Shown: positions 1-9,200 of the stretch, piece after piece
How positions within the stretch are numbered: the first letter of the stretch is position 1
How the letters are laid out: every line of letters begins with the position of its first letter
Source: Flavobacterium lacus
GTDB taxonomy: Bacteria > Bacteroidota > Bacteroidia > Flavobacteriales > Flavobacteriaceae
NCBI RefSeq assembly: GCF_003268815.1
Contig: NZ_QLSV01000016.1
Coordinates: 36,425-100,424, forward strand
DNA length: 64,000 nt
Reading direction: 5' to 3'
Notes under the pieces: model-generated
What the model was told of the DNA's origin: nothing
The model's database searches: none
The model's input: only the letters and a program-made list of their open reading frames with translations
Position numbers and translations under genes: made by a program

Positions 1-1233
1 ATTGTTATTGAACGTGGAAAAGAGGTTCGCGGCCGTCGTCGTGATTTGAAAGCCATTAACGTTGATCATATCGTAAACGAAGATTCTAATTATTGTTTTG
101 GCGAAGGCGGTGCAGGAACGTATTCCGACGGAAAATTATACACGCGTTCCAAAAAACGAGGTGATGTAGATAGAATTTTAGAATTATTAGTCGGTTTCGG
201 AGCTTCTCCGGATATTTTAATCGAAGCTCATCCACATATCGGAACCAATAAATTGCCACAAATTATTCAGGATATTCGAGAAAAAATAATTGAATGTGGC
301 GGACAAGTTTTGTTTGAAACTCGTGTTACCGATTTTGTAATTAAAAACAACGAAATACAAGGAATTGTTACCCAAAAAGGTGAAACGATTTCAGCCAACA
401 AAGTTATTTTAGCCACCGGACATTCCGCTCGTGATATTTTTGAATTATTGGACAGAAAAAAAATCCTCATCGAAGCCAAACCTTTTGCATTAGGCGTTCG
501 GGCAGAACATCCACAAGAATTAATTGATAGCATTCAATACAGTTGTGATTTTAGAGGAGATTATCTACCACCGGCACCGTATTCCATCGTGAAACAAGTA
601 AATGGTCGTGGGATGTATTCCTTTTGTATGTGTCCCGGCGGCGTGATTGCTCCATGTGCAACAAGTCCGGGCGAAGTGGTAACAAATGGTTGGTCGCCAT
701 CCAAAAGAGATCAAGCTACCGCCAATTCAGGTATTGTGGTCGAATTAAAATTAGAAGATTTTAAACCATTTGCCAAATTTGGACCGTTAGCCGGAATGGA
801 ATTTCAAAAATCCATCGAACAAAAAGCGTGGCATTTGGCAGGAGAGACACAAAAAGTTCCGGCACAACGCATGATCGATTTTACACAAAATAAAATTTCG
901 TCATCCATTCCAAAAACGTCCTATGTTCCGGGAACAACTTCGGTAGAAATGGGACAAGTTTTTCCGGGTTTCTTAACGCAAATCATGCGAGAAGGTTTTT
1001 TGCAATTCGGAAAATCTATGAAGGGTTACTTAACCAATGAAGCTATTTTGCACGCACCGGAAAGTAGAACATCATCACCGGTTCGAATTCCGAGAGATGC
1101 TCAAACGTTGGAACATCTTCAAATCAAAGGTTTATATCCTTGCGGAGAAGGAGCTGGGTTTGCCGGCGGAATTGTTTCTGCTGCGATTGATGGTGAGAAA
1201 TGTGCGTTGAAAATCAAGGAGAGTTTGGGGTAA
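1..1233 (+). CDS. FAD-dependent dehydrogenase, COG2509-like (3' part)
   Basis: The reading frame is open from base 1, so the true start and the N-terminal dinucleotide-binding GxGxxG lie outside the window; 410 codons remain. The visible part has the GEGGAGTYSDGKLYTR segment and the C-terminal PCGEGAGFAGGIVSAA motif that closes the FAD site in the large NAD(P)/FAD-dependent oxidoreductases of COG2509. An internal ATGH motif (LATGHSARD) fits a Rossmann-type FAD protein. The substrate of this family is not known. It ends 96 bases before idi, which has its own promoter, so the two are probably separate units. Confidence 0.85.
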   Translation: MVIERGKEVRGRRRDLKAINVDHIVNEDSNYCFGEGGAGTYSDGKLYTRSKKRGDVDRILELLVGFGASPDILIEAHPHIGTNKLPQIIQDIREKIIECGGQVLFETRVTDFVIKNNEIQGIVTQKGETISANKVILATGHSARDIFELLDRKKILIEAKPFALGVRAEHPQELIDSIQYSCDFRGDYLPPAPYSIVKQVNGRGMYSFCMCPGGVIAPCATSPGEVVTNGWSPSKRDQATANSGIVVELKLEDFKPFAKFGPLAGMEFQKSIEQKAWHLAGETQKVPAQRMIDFTQNKISSSIPKTSYVPGTTSVEMGQVFPGFLTQIMREGFLQFGKSMKGYLTNEAILHAPESRTSSPVRIPRDAQTLEHLQIKGLYPCGEGAGFAGGIVSAAIDGEKCALKIKESLG

Positions 1234-1303
1234 TACAGCGTCTTCAACAGCCGTTAAACTTTTCACAAATCCATATAAATCCAAATAAAAACGAACTTTT
1301 TCT

Positions 1304-1311
1304 TACCTTTG
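1304..1311 (+). promoter_or_regulatory. -7 promoter box upstream of idi
   Basis: TACCTTTG matches the Bacteroidota -7 consensus TAnnTTTG and lies 18 bases before the ATG at 1330. It overlaps an in-frame TTG at 1309, which argues that translation starts at the downstream ATG. Confidence 0.6.
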
Positions 1312-1329
1312 GAGAGCTATAAAAATACT

Positions 1330-1857
1330 ATGACAGAAGAGAAAGTAATCTTAGTAAATGAAAATGACGAACCAATTGGTTTGATGAATAAGCTCGAAGC
1401 TCATGAAAAAGCTGTTTTGCACCGTGCATTTTCCGTTTTTATTCTCAATGATAAAAACGAAGTGATGTTGCAGCAAAGAGCTCATCAAAAATACCATTCC
1501 CCTTTATTGTGGACCAACACGTGTTGCAGTCACCAACGAGAAGGTGAAACGAATATTCAAGCCGGAACCCGCCGATTGTATGAAGAAATGGGCTTTTCGG
1601 CCGAATTGAAAGAGTTGTTTCACTTTATCTACAAAGCTCCGTTTGACAATGGCTTAACCGAACACGAACTCGACCATGTGATGATTGGTTATTACAACGA
1701 AGCACCCAAAATTAACCCTGAGGAAGTAGAAAACTGGAAATGGATGAGTATTGAAGCAATCAAAGAAGATATGCAAATTCACCCGGAAATTTATACCGTT
1801 TGGTTCAAAATCATTTTTGATGAATTTTATCATTATCTTGAAGAACATAAACTTTAA
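1330..1857 (+). CDS. idi: isopentenyl-diphosphate delta-isomerase, type 1
   Basis: This 175-residue Nudix enzyme interconverts isopentenyl and dimethylallyl diphosphate for isoprenoid synthesis in the cytoplasm. The WTNTCCSHQ segment carries the catalytic Cys of type 1 enzymes, and GTRRLYEEMGF is the modified Nudix box. ATG 1330 is preferred over the in-frame TTG at 1309 because the TTG lies inside the predicted promoter box. The gene is followed closely by the QueD-like gene, bcp and manA, all on the same strand. Isoprenoids feed the menaquinone side chain, whose genes menA, menB and menC lie further along in this window. Confidence 0.95.
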   Translation: MTEEKVILVNENDEPIGLMNKLEAHEKAVLHRAFSVFILNDKNEVMLQQRAHQKYHSPLLWTNTCCSHQREGETNIQAGTRRLYEEMGFSAELKELFHFIYKAPFDNGLTEHELDHVMIGYYNEAPKINPEEVENWKWMSIEAIKEDMQIHPEIYTVWFKIIFDEFYHYLEEHKL

Positions 1858-1887
1858 CCTATCACCAATTACCCATAACCATTTACC

Positions 1888-2298
1888 ATGAAAGTAACCG
1901 TTTCCAGAAAAGCTCACTTTAACGCCGCTCATCGATTGTATCGCAAAGATTGGTCGATGGAAAAAAACGATTTGGTTTTTGGGAAGTGCAATAACCCAAA
2001 CTATCACGGACACAATTATGAATTGATAGTAAGTGTGACCGGTGAGATAGACCAAGAAACCGGTTTTGTAATGGATGTAAAAATCCTTTCCGATTTAATC
2101 AAAGAACACATCGAAAACGCGTTTGATCATAAAAACCTAAATGTAGATGTGCCGGATTTTGCTGATTTGAACCCAACGGCTGAAAATATTGCCGTGGTGA
2201 TTTGGAATAAATTGCGAAATCACATCAAAACAGCTTTGGATTTAGAAGTTGTTTTATACGAAACACCTAGAAATTTTGTAACCTATAAAGGAAATTAA
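1888..2298 (+). CDS. queD: 6-pyruvoyl-tetrahydropterin synthase / QueD family
   Basis: A 136-residue protein with the zinc-binding histidines of the PTPS/QueD fold (AHFNAAHRLY and NYHGHNYEL) and a Cys in CNNPNYHGHNY at the position of the family's catalytic Cys. The segments FVMDVKILSDLI, FDHKNLN and YETPRNFVTY are family hallmarks. In bacteria this fold usually makes 6-carboxy-tetrahydropterin for queuosine; some members make tetrahydropterins instead. The gene starts 30 bases after idi and ends one base before bcp, so it is likely co-transcribed with bcp. The exact pterin product cannot be decided from sequence alone. Confidence 0.85.
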   Translation: MKVTVSRKAHFNAAHRLYRKDWSMEKNDLVFGKCNNPNYHGHNYELIVSVTGEIDQETGFVMDVKILSDLIKEHIENAFDHKNLNVDVPDFADLNPTAENIAVVIWNKLRNHIKTALDLEVVLYETPRNFVTYKGN

Positions 2299-2299
2299 A

Positions 2300-2755
2300 A
2301 TGGCATTAAAAGTAGGCGATAAAGTTCCAGATTTTACTGCAAAGGATTCCAAAGGAGTTGCTTTTGACAGTTCAACGGTGATTGGATTAAAGCCCACTGT
2401 CATTTATTTTTATCCCAAAGACGACACCCCGGGCTGCACCACACAAGCGTGCTCTTTTAGAGACCAGTATCAGGATTTTAAAGAGCTGGGAGCAGAAGTT
2501 ATTGGTGTGAGTGGCGATTCTGTCGCTTCACATCAAAAATTTGCTCAAAAACACCAATTACCGTTCATTCTTTTGTCGGATCATGATAAAAAATTACGCA
2601 ATTTATTTGGTGTTCCTACAGCTTTATTCGGACTAATTCCGGGTCGTGTGACGTATGTGATTGATGAAAAGGGAATAATTCGCTTGGTTTTTGATAACTT
2701 GTCCGGAAAAATTCACATTGAAAAAGCACTTCAAATGCTAAAGAAGTTGGTTTAA
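2300..2755 (+). CDS. bcp: thioredoxin-dependent peroxiredoxin (BCP type)
   Basis: A 151-residue AhpC/TSA-fold peroxidase that reduces hydrogen peroxide and organic hydroperoxides with thioredoxin. The DDTPGCTTQACSFRD segment carries the peroxidatic Cys and, five residues on, the resolving Cys of the atypical two-Cys BCP subgroup. Length is normal for the family. It starts one base after the QueD-like stop codon, a tight operon spacing, and the manA promoter begins only about 10 bases beyond its end. Confidence 0.95.
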   Translation: MALKVGDKVPDFTAKDSKGVAFDSSTVIGLKPTVIYFYPKDDTPGCTTQACSFRDQYQDFKELGAEVIGVSGDSVASHQKFAQKHQLPFILLSDHDKKLRNLFGVPTALFGLIPGRVTYVIDEKGIIRLVFDNLSGKIHIEKALQMLKKLV

Positions 2756-2766
2756 AATCTATTGCT

Positions 2767-2774
2767 TACCTTTG
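2767..2774 (+). promoter_or_regulatory. -7 promoter box upstream of manA
   Basis: TACCTTTG fits TAnnTTTG and sits 17 bases before the ATG at 2792. It overlaps the upstream extension of the manA frame (TTG at 2762), which supports the shorter start. Confidence 0.6.
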
Positions 2775-2791
2775 TCTTTTGCAAAGCGAAA

Positions 2792-3757
2792 ATGACAACG
2801 ATACTGTATCCTTTTACATTTACCCCGATTTTAAAAGAACGCATTTGGGGCGGAACCAAGTTGAAAAACTACTTGAATAAACCCATTTCTTCTGAGAATA
2901 CAGGAGAAAGCTGGGAATTATCATCGCTTCCCAATGAGGTGAGCGTGATTAATAATGGCTTTTTTAAAGGAAAAAACCTCAATGAACTACTCGAACAATT
3001 TCCTGAAGAAATCTTAGGCAAAGTTGTTTATAGCCGTTTTGGGAAACAATTTCCTTTATTGTTCAAGTATTTAGATGCCCGCGAAAATTTATCAATTCAA
3101 TTGCATCCCAACGATGAATTGGCAAAAAAGCGTCATAATTCCTTCGGCAAAACCGAAATGTGGTATGTGATGCAGGCCGATGAAAATGCTCGTTTAATTA
3201 TTGGTTTCAAAGAGAATTCATCAAAAGAAGAATACCTGCAAAAACTAGAATCTAACGAAATTCTTTCGCTATTAAACGAAGTTCCTGTAAAAAAAGGAGA
3301 TGTTTTCTTTTTAGAAACCGGAACGATTCACGCCATTGGAGCCGGAATTGTTCTAGCCGAAATACAACAAACCAGCGATGTCACGTATCGGATTTATGAT
3401 TGGGACCGAGTAGATGCAAATGGGAAAGAACGTGAATTGCACACCGAATTAGCCGTGGATGCCATCAATTACCAAACTACATCAGCAAAAAAAGAATATA
3501 CTGCCATTGTAAACAAAAGCACGCCAGTTGTAAATTGTCCTTATTTTAAAACCAGTATTATTTCGTTAAACGATGAGGTTTTGATTGATAAAACATCCGA
3601 TTCGTTTATGGTTTTAATGTGTACCGAAGGTAATTTTGAACTACTATTCGAAGATAAAAAGTATACTTATCAAACCGGCGATACGGTTTTGATTCCAGCC
3701 GTATTCACTTCGTTTATGTTGAAAGGAATAGCCACACTAGTAGAAACTACAATTTAG
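2792..3757 (+). CDS. manA: mannose-6-phosphate isomerase, class I
   Basis: A 321-residue zinc-dependent isomerase that interconverts mannose-6-phosphate and fructose-6-phosphate, supplying mannose for surface polysaccharide. Metal-site motifs are visible: SIQLHPNDE, then FGKTEMWYVM, then ETGTIHAIGAG. DVTYRIYDWDR is typical of the short Bacteroidota/Firmicutes class I enzymes. The frame extends upstream to a TTG at 2762, but the -7 box at 2767-2774 makes ATG 2792 the better start. Confidence 0.93.
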   Translation: MTTILYPFTFTPILKERIWGGTKLKNYLNKPISSENTGESWELSSLPNEVSVINNGFFKGKNLNELLEQFPEEILGKVVYSRFGKQFPLLFKYLDARENLSIQLHPNDELAKKRHNSFGKTEMWYVMQADENARLIIGFKENSSKEEYLQKLESNEILSLLNEVPVKKGDVFFLETGTIHAIGAGIVLAEIQQTSDVTYRIYDWDRVDANGKERELHTELAVDAINYQTTSAKKEYTAIVNKSTPVVNCPYFKTSIISLNDEVLIDKTSDSFMVLMCTEGNFELLFEDKKYTYQTGDTVLIPAVFTSFMLKGIATLVETTI

Positions 3758-3892
3758 ATTTAATAACTACATTTTTATTTGCAACGAATTTCACGGTATA
3801 GGGTAAATGAAATCAATTCGTGAAAATTCGTGGCTTTAAATGAAAATAGCACATCGAATTTATGTCAGTCGATTTATTTCTAAATTTTTACG

Positions 3893-3900
3893 TACTTTTG
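3893..3900 (+). promoter_or_regulatory. -7 promoter box upstream of the 88-residue gene
   Basis: TACTTTTG fits TAnnTTTG, 25 bases before the ATG at 3926. The preceding 3758-3890 spacer holds only AT-rich sequence with an echo of the phrase 'ttcgtgaaaattcgtggc'; I see no gene in it. Confidence 0.6.
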
Positions 3901-3925
3901 CACCGCAATTAAAATTTAAAGAAAA

Positions 3926-4192
3926 ATGGCAAGTATTAGAAATTTGAAGAAAGACATTAATTTTGTGATGGGTGATATTATCGAGGCGGTTTATATCCAC
4001 GAAATGACTACAACAGGAAAACCAACGGATAAAACAAGTGCGTTAATTGATGAAACCATCAGTACTTTTGATGCTTTAATCGCAAAATTAAACGATAAAA
4101 AAGTAGAAGACAGAAGAGTTCATTTAAAACAAGTAGAAAAAGATTTAGAAGCAGCTGCTATTCAATTAGTTGAAAAAGTAAACGCACTTTAA
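3926..4192 (+). CDS. small conserved cytoplasmic protein, function unknown
   Basis: An 88-residue protein without signal peptide or membrane segment. It is predicted mostly helical, with charged heptad-like stretches (LNDKKVEDRRVHLKQVEKD). I recognise it only as the kind of short protein conserved in Flavobacteriaceae. It has its own TAnnTTTG promoter and is followed by tRNA-Thr, whose promoter is separate. No catalytic motif is visible. Confidence 0.75.
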   Translation: MASIRNLKKDINFVMGDIIEAVYIHEMTTTGKPTDKTSALIDETISTFDALIAKLNDKKVEDRRVHLKQVEKDLEAAAIQLVEKVNAL

Positions 4193-4247
4193 TCTATTTT
4201 TTTTATAAAAAAGTGCCTTTTTGTTTTGGAAATTTGATTTTCAAAAT

Positions 4248-4255
4248 TATATTTG
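4248..4255 (+). promoter_or_regulatory. -7 promoter box of tRNA-Thr
   Basis: TATATTTG fits TAnnTTTG, with a TTG at 4226-4228 at -33-like spacing (19 bases between). The mature tRNA begins 16 bases downstream of the box. Confidence 0.6.
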
Positions 4256-4270
4256 CACTCACATTGAGAC

Positions 4271-4344
4271 GCCGATGTAGCTCAGCTGGCTAGAGCAGCT
4301 GATTTGTAATCAGCAGGTCGTGGGTTCGAGTCCCTCTATCGGCT
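4271..4344 (+). tRNA. tRNA-Thr (anticodon TGT)
   Basis: A complete cloverleaf of 74 bases. The acceptor GCCGATG pairs with TATCGGC (one G-T pair). The D arm is GCTCAGCTGGCTAGAGC, the anticodon stem GCTGA/TCAGC encloses the loop TTTGTAA with anticodon TGT (reads ACA, Thr), and the T arm is GTGGGTTCGAGTCCCTC. The discriminator is T. CCA is not encoded. Confidence 0.97.
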
Positions 4345-4354
4345 CAGTTTTTTT

Positions 4355-4385
4355 AAAAGGATAACTTCGGTTATCCTTTTTTTTG
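4355..4385 (+). terminator. Rho-independent terminator after tRNA-Thr
   Basis: AAAAGGATAAC and GTTATCCTTTT form an 11-bp stem around a TTCG tetraloop and run into eight T residues. It lies 10 bases after the tRNA. Confidence 0.9.
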
Positions 4386-4440
4386 TGCATGAAAGGACAA
4401 GGATGGTAGTCCTATTGTCAACAAAAAGTCTATGGCAGGC

Positions 4441-5730
4441 TTAATTTTTTACCACTTTTTTCCAAATCACATCCTTTTCAGATTGAATTTTTATCCAATA
4501 CAATCCCTTCGCATAATCACTAAAATCAGGTGATGAAAATTGATCCCCGCGTTGTACAAATTGCAACGATTGACTAAACAACGCCCAAGTATAAGAAAGA
4601 TTATCGGCATGCTGAATAGTTAATTCATTAACCACAGGGTTAGGAAAAATTTGCCATTTATCTTTTGCTACATCATCGGTAGAAAGCGGACAAACCAAAT
4701 CATTTATTTTATCCCAGATCTGATTATTCAATAAAAACGGAACGGGTAAATCATCAGGACTGTCGCCCATTCTAATCCATACCAAGCCTTCGCTGGGGGT
4801 AATGCTTAAAAATTGCCCGTTTTTCCCTGCCGCTAAATAGGTATCAGCAGGAGCATTTGGGATTAAGAACCCAGGAAAAGTCGCGGTTGTTCCCGGAACC
4901 TTATAGGAACTTTTCCCATTCAACCACCACAAATAACCATACGATAAATTCAGGGATTGTGAGGTGTTAATCATTTCGTTAAAATACGTAGCATCTGTCA
5001 TAATAGGTGTTGTACCCCAATTGCCCTCATTGAGCATGAGTAACCCAAAACGAGCCATACTACGAGGTGTGCTGAAATACACATTATTTTCTTCAACGGG
5101 CAAAAATGCACCATTCATACCAATAGGGATTCTTACTTTTTGCGAAAAATATTGATTCAAAGTAGTTGCGGTAGCGGCTTCAATCACTTCATCCAGTATC
5201 GTGTAAGGAGCATTGTGATAATACCATTGTTCCCCGGCATCAGCAAGATATAACAAACACGAAGGCTCGGTACAGCCTAAATTAGGAACGGTATAATCTA
5301 ATCCGGTGGTCATGCTGAGTTGGTTTTTGACGGTAATAAGTTGCTCTTTTTCCAGTGGTGCTGTTGTCCAACCTTCTCCTAAATAATCAGCGGAAGGGTC
5401 TTCAATAGACAATAGTCCTTCTTGTTGAGCAATGCCAACCGTAAAAGCAGTAATCGTTTTTCCGGCAGAAGCCCAATACCAATTGTCTGTGGGTTGAAAA
5501 CCATCAAAATACTGCTCTAACACTATTTTTCCGTCTTTCAAAAGTAAGAAGGCTTTGGATTGATTTTCCTCTAAAAAGGTATAAAGTGCTTCAATTTTTT
5601 CCGGACAATAGTCCAAAGTGCTGGGTGAAGTAGTCTCCCATGTGGTTCCCGTGGTGGGTGGAAAATAAATTTCCTGCCCCCAAACAACAGTGGAACAGCC
5701 TAACAGCAAGAAAAAGGAAAGATTTTTCAT
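4441..5730 (-). CDS. secreted class C beta-lactamase-like serine hydrolase with T9SS type A sorting domain
   Basis: A 429-residue exported protein. The start ATG at 5730 begins MKNLSFFLLLGCSTVVWGQ, a clear signal peptide; an in-frame upstream extension to 5763 is not convincing. The catalytic domain is of the beta-lactamase/transpeptidase superfamily: WASAGKT carries the SxxK nucleophile and YYHNAPY carries YxN. The last about 70 residues (IFPNPVVNELTIQ to IWKKVVKN) are a T9SS type A C-terminal sorting domain, so the enzyme is probably displayed or released at the cell surface. The substrate (D-amino-acid peptide, ester or lactam) is unknown. It is transcribed alone from the box at 5761-5768. 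Confidence 0.88.
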   Translation of the reverse strand: MKNLSFFLLLGCSTVVWGQEIYFPPTTGTTWETTSPSTLDYCPEKIEALYTFLEENQSKAFLLLKDGKIVLEQYFDGFQPTDNWYWASAGKTITAFTVGIAQQEGLLSIEDPSADYLGEGWTTAPLEKEQLITVKNQLSMTTGLDYTVPNLGCTEPSCLLYLADAGEQWYYHNAPYTILDEVIEAATATTLNQYFSQKVRIPIGMNGAFLPVEENNVYFSTPRSMARFGLLMLNEGNWGTTPIMTDATYFNEMINTSQSLNLSYGYLWWLNGKSSYKVPGTTATFPGFLIPNAPADTYLAAGKNGQFLSITPSEGLVWIRMGDSPDDLPVPFLLNNQIWDKINDLVCPLSTDDVAKDKWQIFPNPVVNELTIQHADNLSYTWALFSQSLQFVQRGDQFSSPDFSDYAKGLYWIKIQSEKDVIWKKVVKN

Positions 5731-5760
5731 AAAGTATTTTTTATGGTTTCTTCTATGACA

Positions 5761-5768
5761 CAAAAATA
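5761..5768 (-). promoter_or_regulatory. -7 promoter box of the T9SS serine hydrolase
   Basis: Read on the minus strand the sequence is TATTTTTG, matching TAnnTTTG, 30 bases before the ATG at 5730. Confidence 0.5.
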
Positions 5769-6177
5769 AGAGAAAGGTTTAATAGTAACGAGAAAGTTTT
5801 CTTAAGGTGTCAATTCGGCAATTTGTCAATGAGCCAACGCGGCTATCTGATAATTAGCGAATCAGCAGTAAACAGTACCTATCATTTTCATCGCTATCAC
5901 GCAATGAGTAGGAAAAAAATATAGTTACTAAGATAACTAAAACTAATAAATTAAGTTTTTTCATTCGTAAATTTTTAGAAAGAGCAATAAGAGGGGTTGT
6001 AAATTTTGAATGGACATGCTTTTTTAAAATTATTCCCACGAAGTCCGGAGACGTGGAGCTGGACGGATTGGACTACGTCTGAACCTCGCTCGTGCGGTTT
6101 TGCAATCACTTGATCATTAGTACAACAGAATTTTATTTACAAAAAGATTGTGGTATAAAAGATGTAAGAGAATTGTA
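5769..6177. other. intergenic stretch with one dispersed repeat copy
   Basis: No convincing gene. A 36-codon minus-strand frame (5854-5964) starts MKKLNLLVLVILVTIFF but has no recognisable family or promoter. Bases 6021-6052 carry the TTAAATTATTCCCACGAAG-type dispersed repeat also found at 9523, 11385 and 14295; here CCACG (6035) and CGTGG (6052) can pair as a hairpin. Confidence 0.6.
6021..6052 (+). repeat. dispersed CCACGAAGTC repeat, copy 1
   Basis: A 32-base core with the shape TTTAAA-TTATTC-CCACGAAGTC-CGGAGAC, shared with small changes by three other sites in the first 14.4 kb. The copies lie in spacers next to T9SS genes and the IS110 element. Confidence 0.7.
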
Positions 6178-6185
6178 TATATTTG
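6178..6185 (+). promoter_or_regulatory. -7 promoter box of the 1044-residue T9SS protein
   Basis: TATATTTG fits TAnnTTTG, 20 bases before ATG 6206. It lies inside the longer open frame that begins at 6092, so the upstream part of that frame is probably not translated. Confidence 0.55.
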
Positions 6186-6205
6186 AGCAAAATAATAATA
6201 GTAAC

Positions 6206-9200
6206 ATGCGATTAAAAATATGCTTAGTAGTTGCAATACTACTCCAAGTAACCAGTGGTCAATCCCAACAATTTACTTGGGCAGCTGCAGTAACCGGAGA
6301 CGGATACGAGTATGGTACAAAATCTACAAAAGATAGCTCAGGAAACACCTATATTATCGGTTATTCAATTGGTGAAACCAATACTACTATCAATACATTT
6401 TCCTATAATGGTCTGTCGTATCCGATGGTTGGCCGTGGTGATGTTTTTTTTGCCAAACTTGATGTAAATAAAGAAGTAGTTTGGATGAAAACAATAGGGG
6501 GTAATGATAACATTTACTATGATAGATCTTCTGATATACATGTAGACCCCTTTGGAGACATTTATGTTGTCTTTAAATCAGCTGGTTTTAATATAACTTA
6601 TAACGGTCAACTTTTAAGTAATGTAGGCTCTATTGGACAATTTGGTGGTGAAGGCGTGTTACTCAAAGTAAATACCAATGGTGATTACCTTTGGCACGAC
6701 TCAGGAAACTTAGGTAGTTCTTTTGAAAAAGTAACCACAGATACTAATGGAAATGTATACCTTACTGGAACTTTTAGACAAACTATAACTCTAGGAAATT
6801 CGATCACACTGAGTAATCCACCTATTTCTAATGCTACCACAGTAGATATGCTTGTAGCAAAATACCAACCAAACGGAACAATACAATGGGCAAAAAGAGC
6901 AGGAGGAACTCCTCATAATACCTTTGCCTATGGAATTGATTTAAAAATTAATCCACAAACCAATGAACTTATTGTTTTGAGTAAAGCAGAAGGTCAAGTG
7001 TATTTTGATGGGGTGCTTATGCCTTTTAATGGCTCAACAGATAAAGGAATTTTGCTTGTATCATATGCTTTAAACGGAACCCAAAACTGGATAAAAAGGG
7101 TGTTAGATGAGGAAAATAATGGATATGACTATGCCTCGTCATTAGACATAACAGCAACCGGAATTATTGGAGTTACCGGATATACACCAGGTACTAATTC
7201 TAAAGGAATGGTTGGGTTTTATACTAGTGATGCTACCATTATTAATGAACACACCTACTTATCTAGTGGCCATCTAAGAATTACCGCTATAACTTTTAAT
7301 GAATTTAATGAAGCCTACATCACGGGTGGATGTAGTGGAGAAACTACCTTGGGCATTAGTCCGGGAATTGCATCAATATCCGGATATAAAGGATTTGTAG
7401 CTAAGATAGATATTTATCATCAAATAAAATGGGTAGTAGATTTTGAGTCAGCATCTTTGGATGCGAGCGTGTTATATGATCATGGTAAAATACTATTTGC
7501 CAGTAGATTAGATTATGATTTTAGCTATAACGCAGGCCAAAACGTAATTGTAACCAATAATGGAGATGCTGTATTTGCTGAAATAACGGATTACGAACTA
7601 CCTTCAAACCGATGTAACATTACCGGAACGATATTCCAGGATTTAGATGCTAATTGCGTTCTGGATCCTACCGATGTAACACAAAAATTTATTATCGTAA
7701 AGGCTACAGATACTAGCGGAGTTAGTCGTTTTTCAATAAGTGATAATAATGGAAATTATGATATTCCTGTAGTTCCCGGAACATACACTGTTGAAATACT
7801 TACCAATCCTGTTCAAAGTTCCTTAATACAACAAAACTGCTACACCCAACAGGAAGTTACGATAACGGATGTAGGACAAGATGCAAATAACCTCAATTTC
7901 CCAATGGAAATAGCCAATTGCCCACTGCTCAATGTTGATATCGCAAGTGACAGACGCCGAAGATGTTTTGATAGTAATACCTACGTTAGTTACAGTAATT
8001 CTGGCTTTGCAGTGGCTCAAAATGTAGAAGTAATAGTACAACTTCCGGAATATGTTACTTTTATTTCCAGCGATTATCCCTATACTATAAATTCGCAGGG
8101 CAATTACGTATTCAATATCGGTGCGTTAGCACCAAATCAAACGGGTTTTATTCATATTATAGATCATACCGAATGTGTAGATGGCATCACCGGACTAACA
8201 CAATGCACCAAAGCATGGATAACGCCTATAAATGATTGTGCAAATGCTTTAGACCCCGATTATCTGAGTTGGGATAAATCATCCATTAAAGTGGAAGGAA
8301 CATGTTTAGGTACTAATCAAGTGCAATTTACCATAATAAATACGAGTGAACCCGGTAGTGGTAATATGCAAAACCCACGAGAATATCGCCTATATGTAGA
8401 CAATGCCCTTGCCGTAACCGCTACTTTTCAACTCAACGGAGGACAAAATACGGTAATAGAATATCCGGCAAATGGGCAAACAATTCGACTGGAAGCTAAT
8501 CAAAGTCCGTTTTATCCCGGAGACAGTATAGCCCAAGACACGGTTGAAGGTTGTGGTAGTAACAATGAGGTGATGAGCACCCAATTTGTCAACACAATGC
8601 CAATGGGTGATGATGACATTGAGTACGAAGTACATTGTTTGGAAATCATCGATAGCTTTGATCCCAATGATAAATTGGTAAGCCCAACCGGAATAACAGA
8701 AAACAATTATGTAAAAGCCGGAACCGTTTTAGATTACATGATTCGTTTTCAAAATACAGGAACCGATACGGCCTATAAAGTGGTCATAAAAGATTCACTT
8801 TCCGTTCACCTTGATCCGGCAACCATTCAATGGGGAATAAGTTCTCATCCTTATACAGTGATGATAAGAGGAACAGTAACACCGGAAATTGAATTTACTT
8901 TCAATGATATTAACTTACCACATAGTGCCGTAAATGAATTAGGCTCCAATGGTTTTGTGAAATTTAAAGCAACAACGTATAATTCATTAGCAAATGGTAT
9001 CGTGGTTGACAATAATGCAAACATTTATTTTGACTACAATTTTCCTATACTCACGAATACGGCACAAGTAACAATATCCGATTTTATTCCGATCTATGAT
9101 CCGCTAACTGTGGAGTCCTTTGTAACACAAAACCTAAAAGTATATCCAAACCCAACTTCCGGACTTGTAAGTATTGATTCGGATACGTTACAACAAGTAG

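Noticed and set aside
5854..5964. A 36-codon minus-strand frame starting MKKLNLLVLVILVTIFF
   Set aside because: The hydrophobic start is suggestive, but there is no promoter box, family or tight gene spacing, so coding is not supported enough to list.
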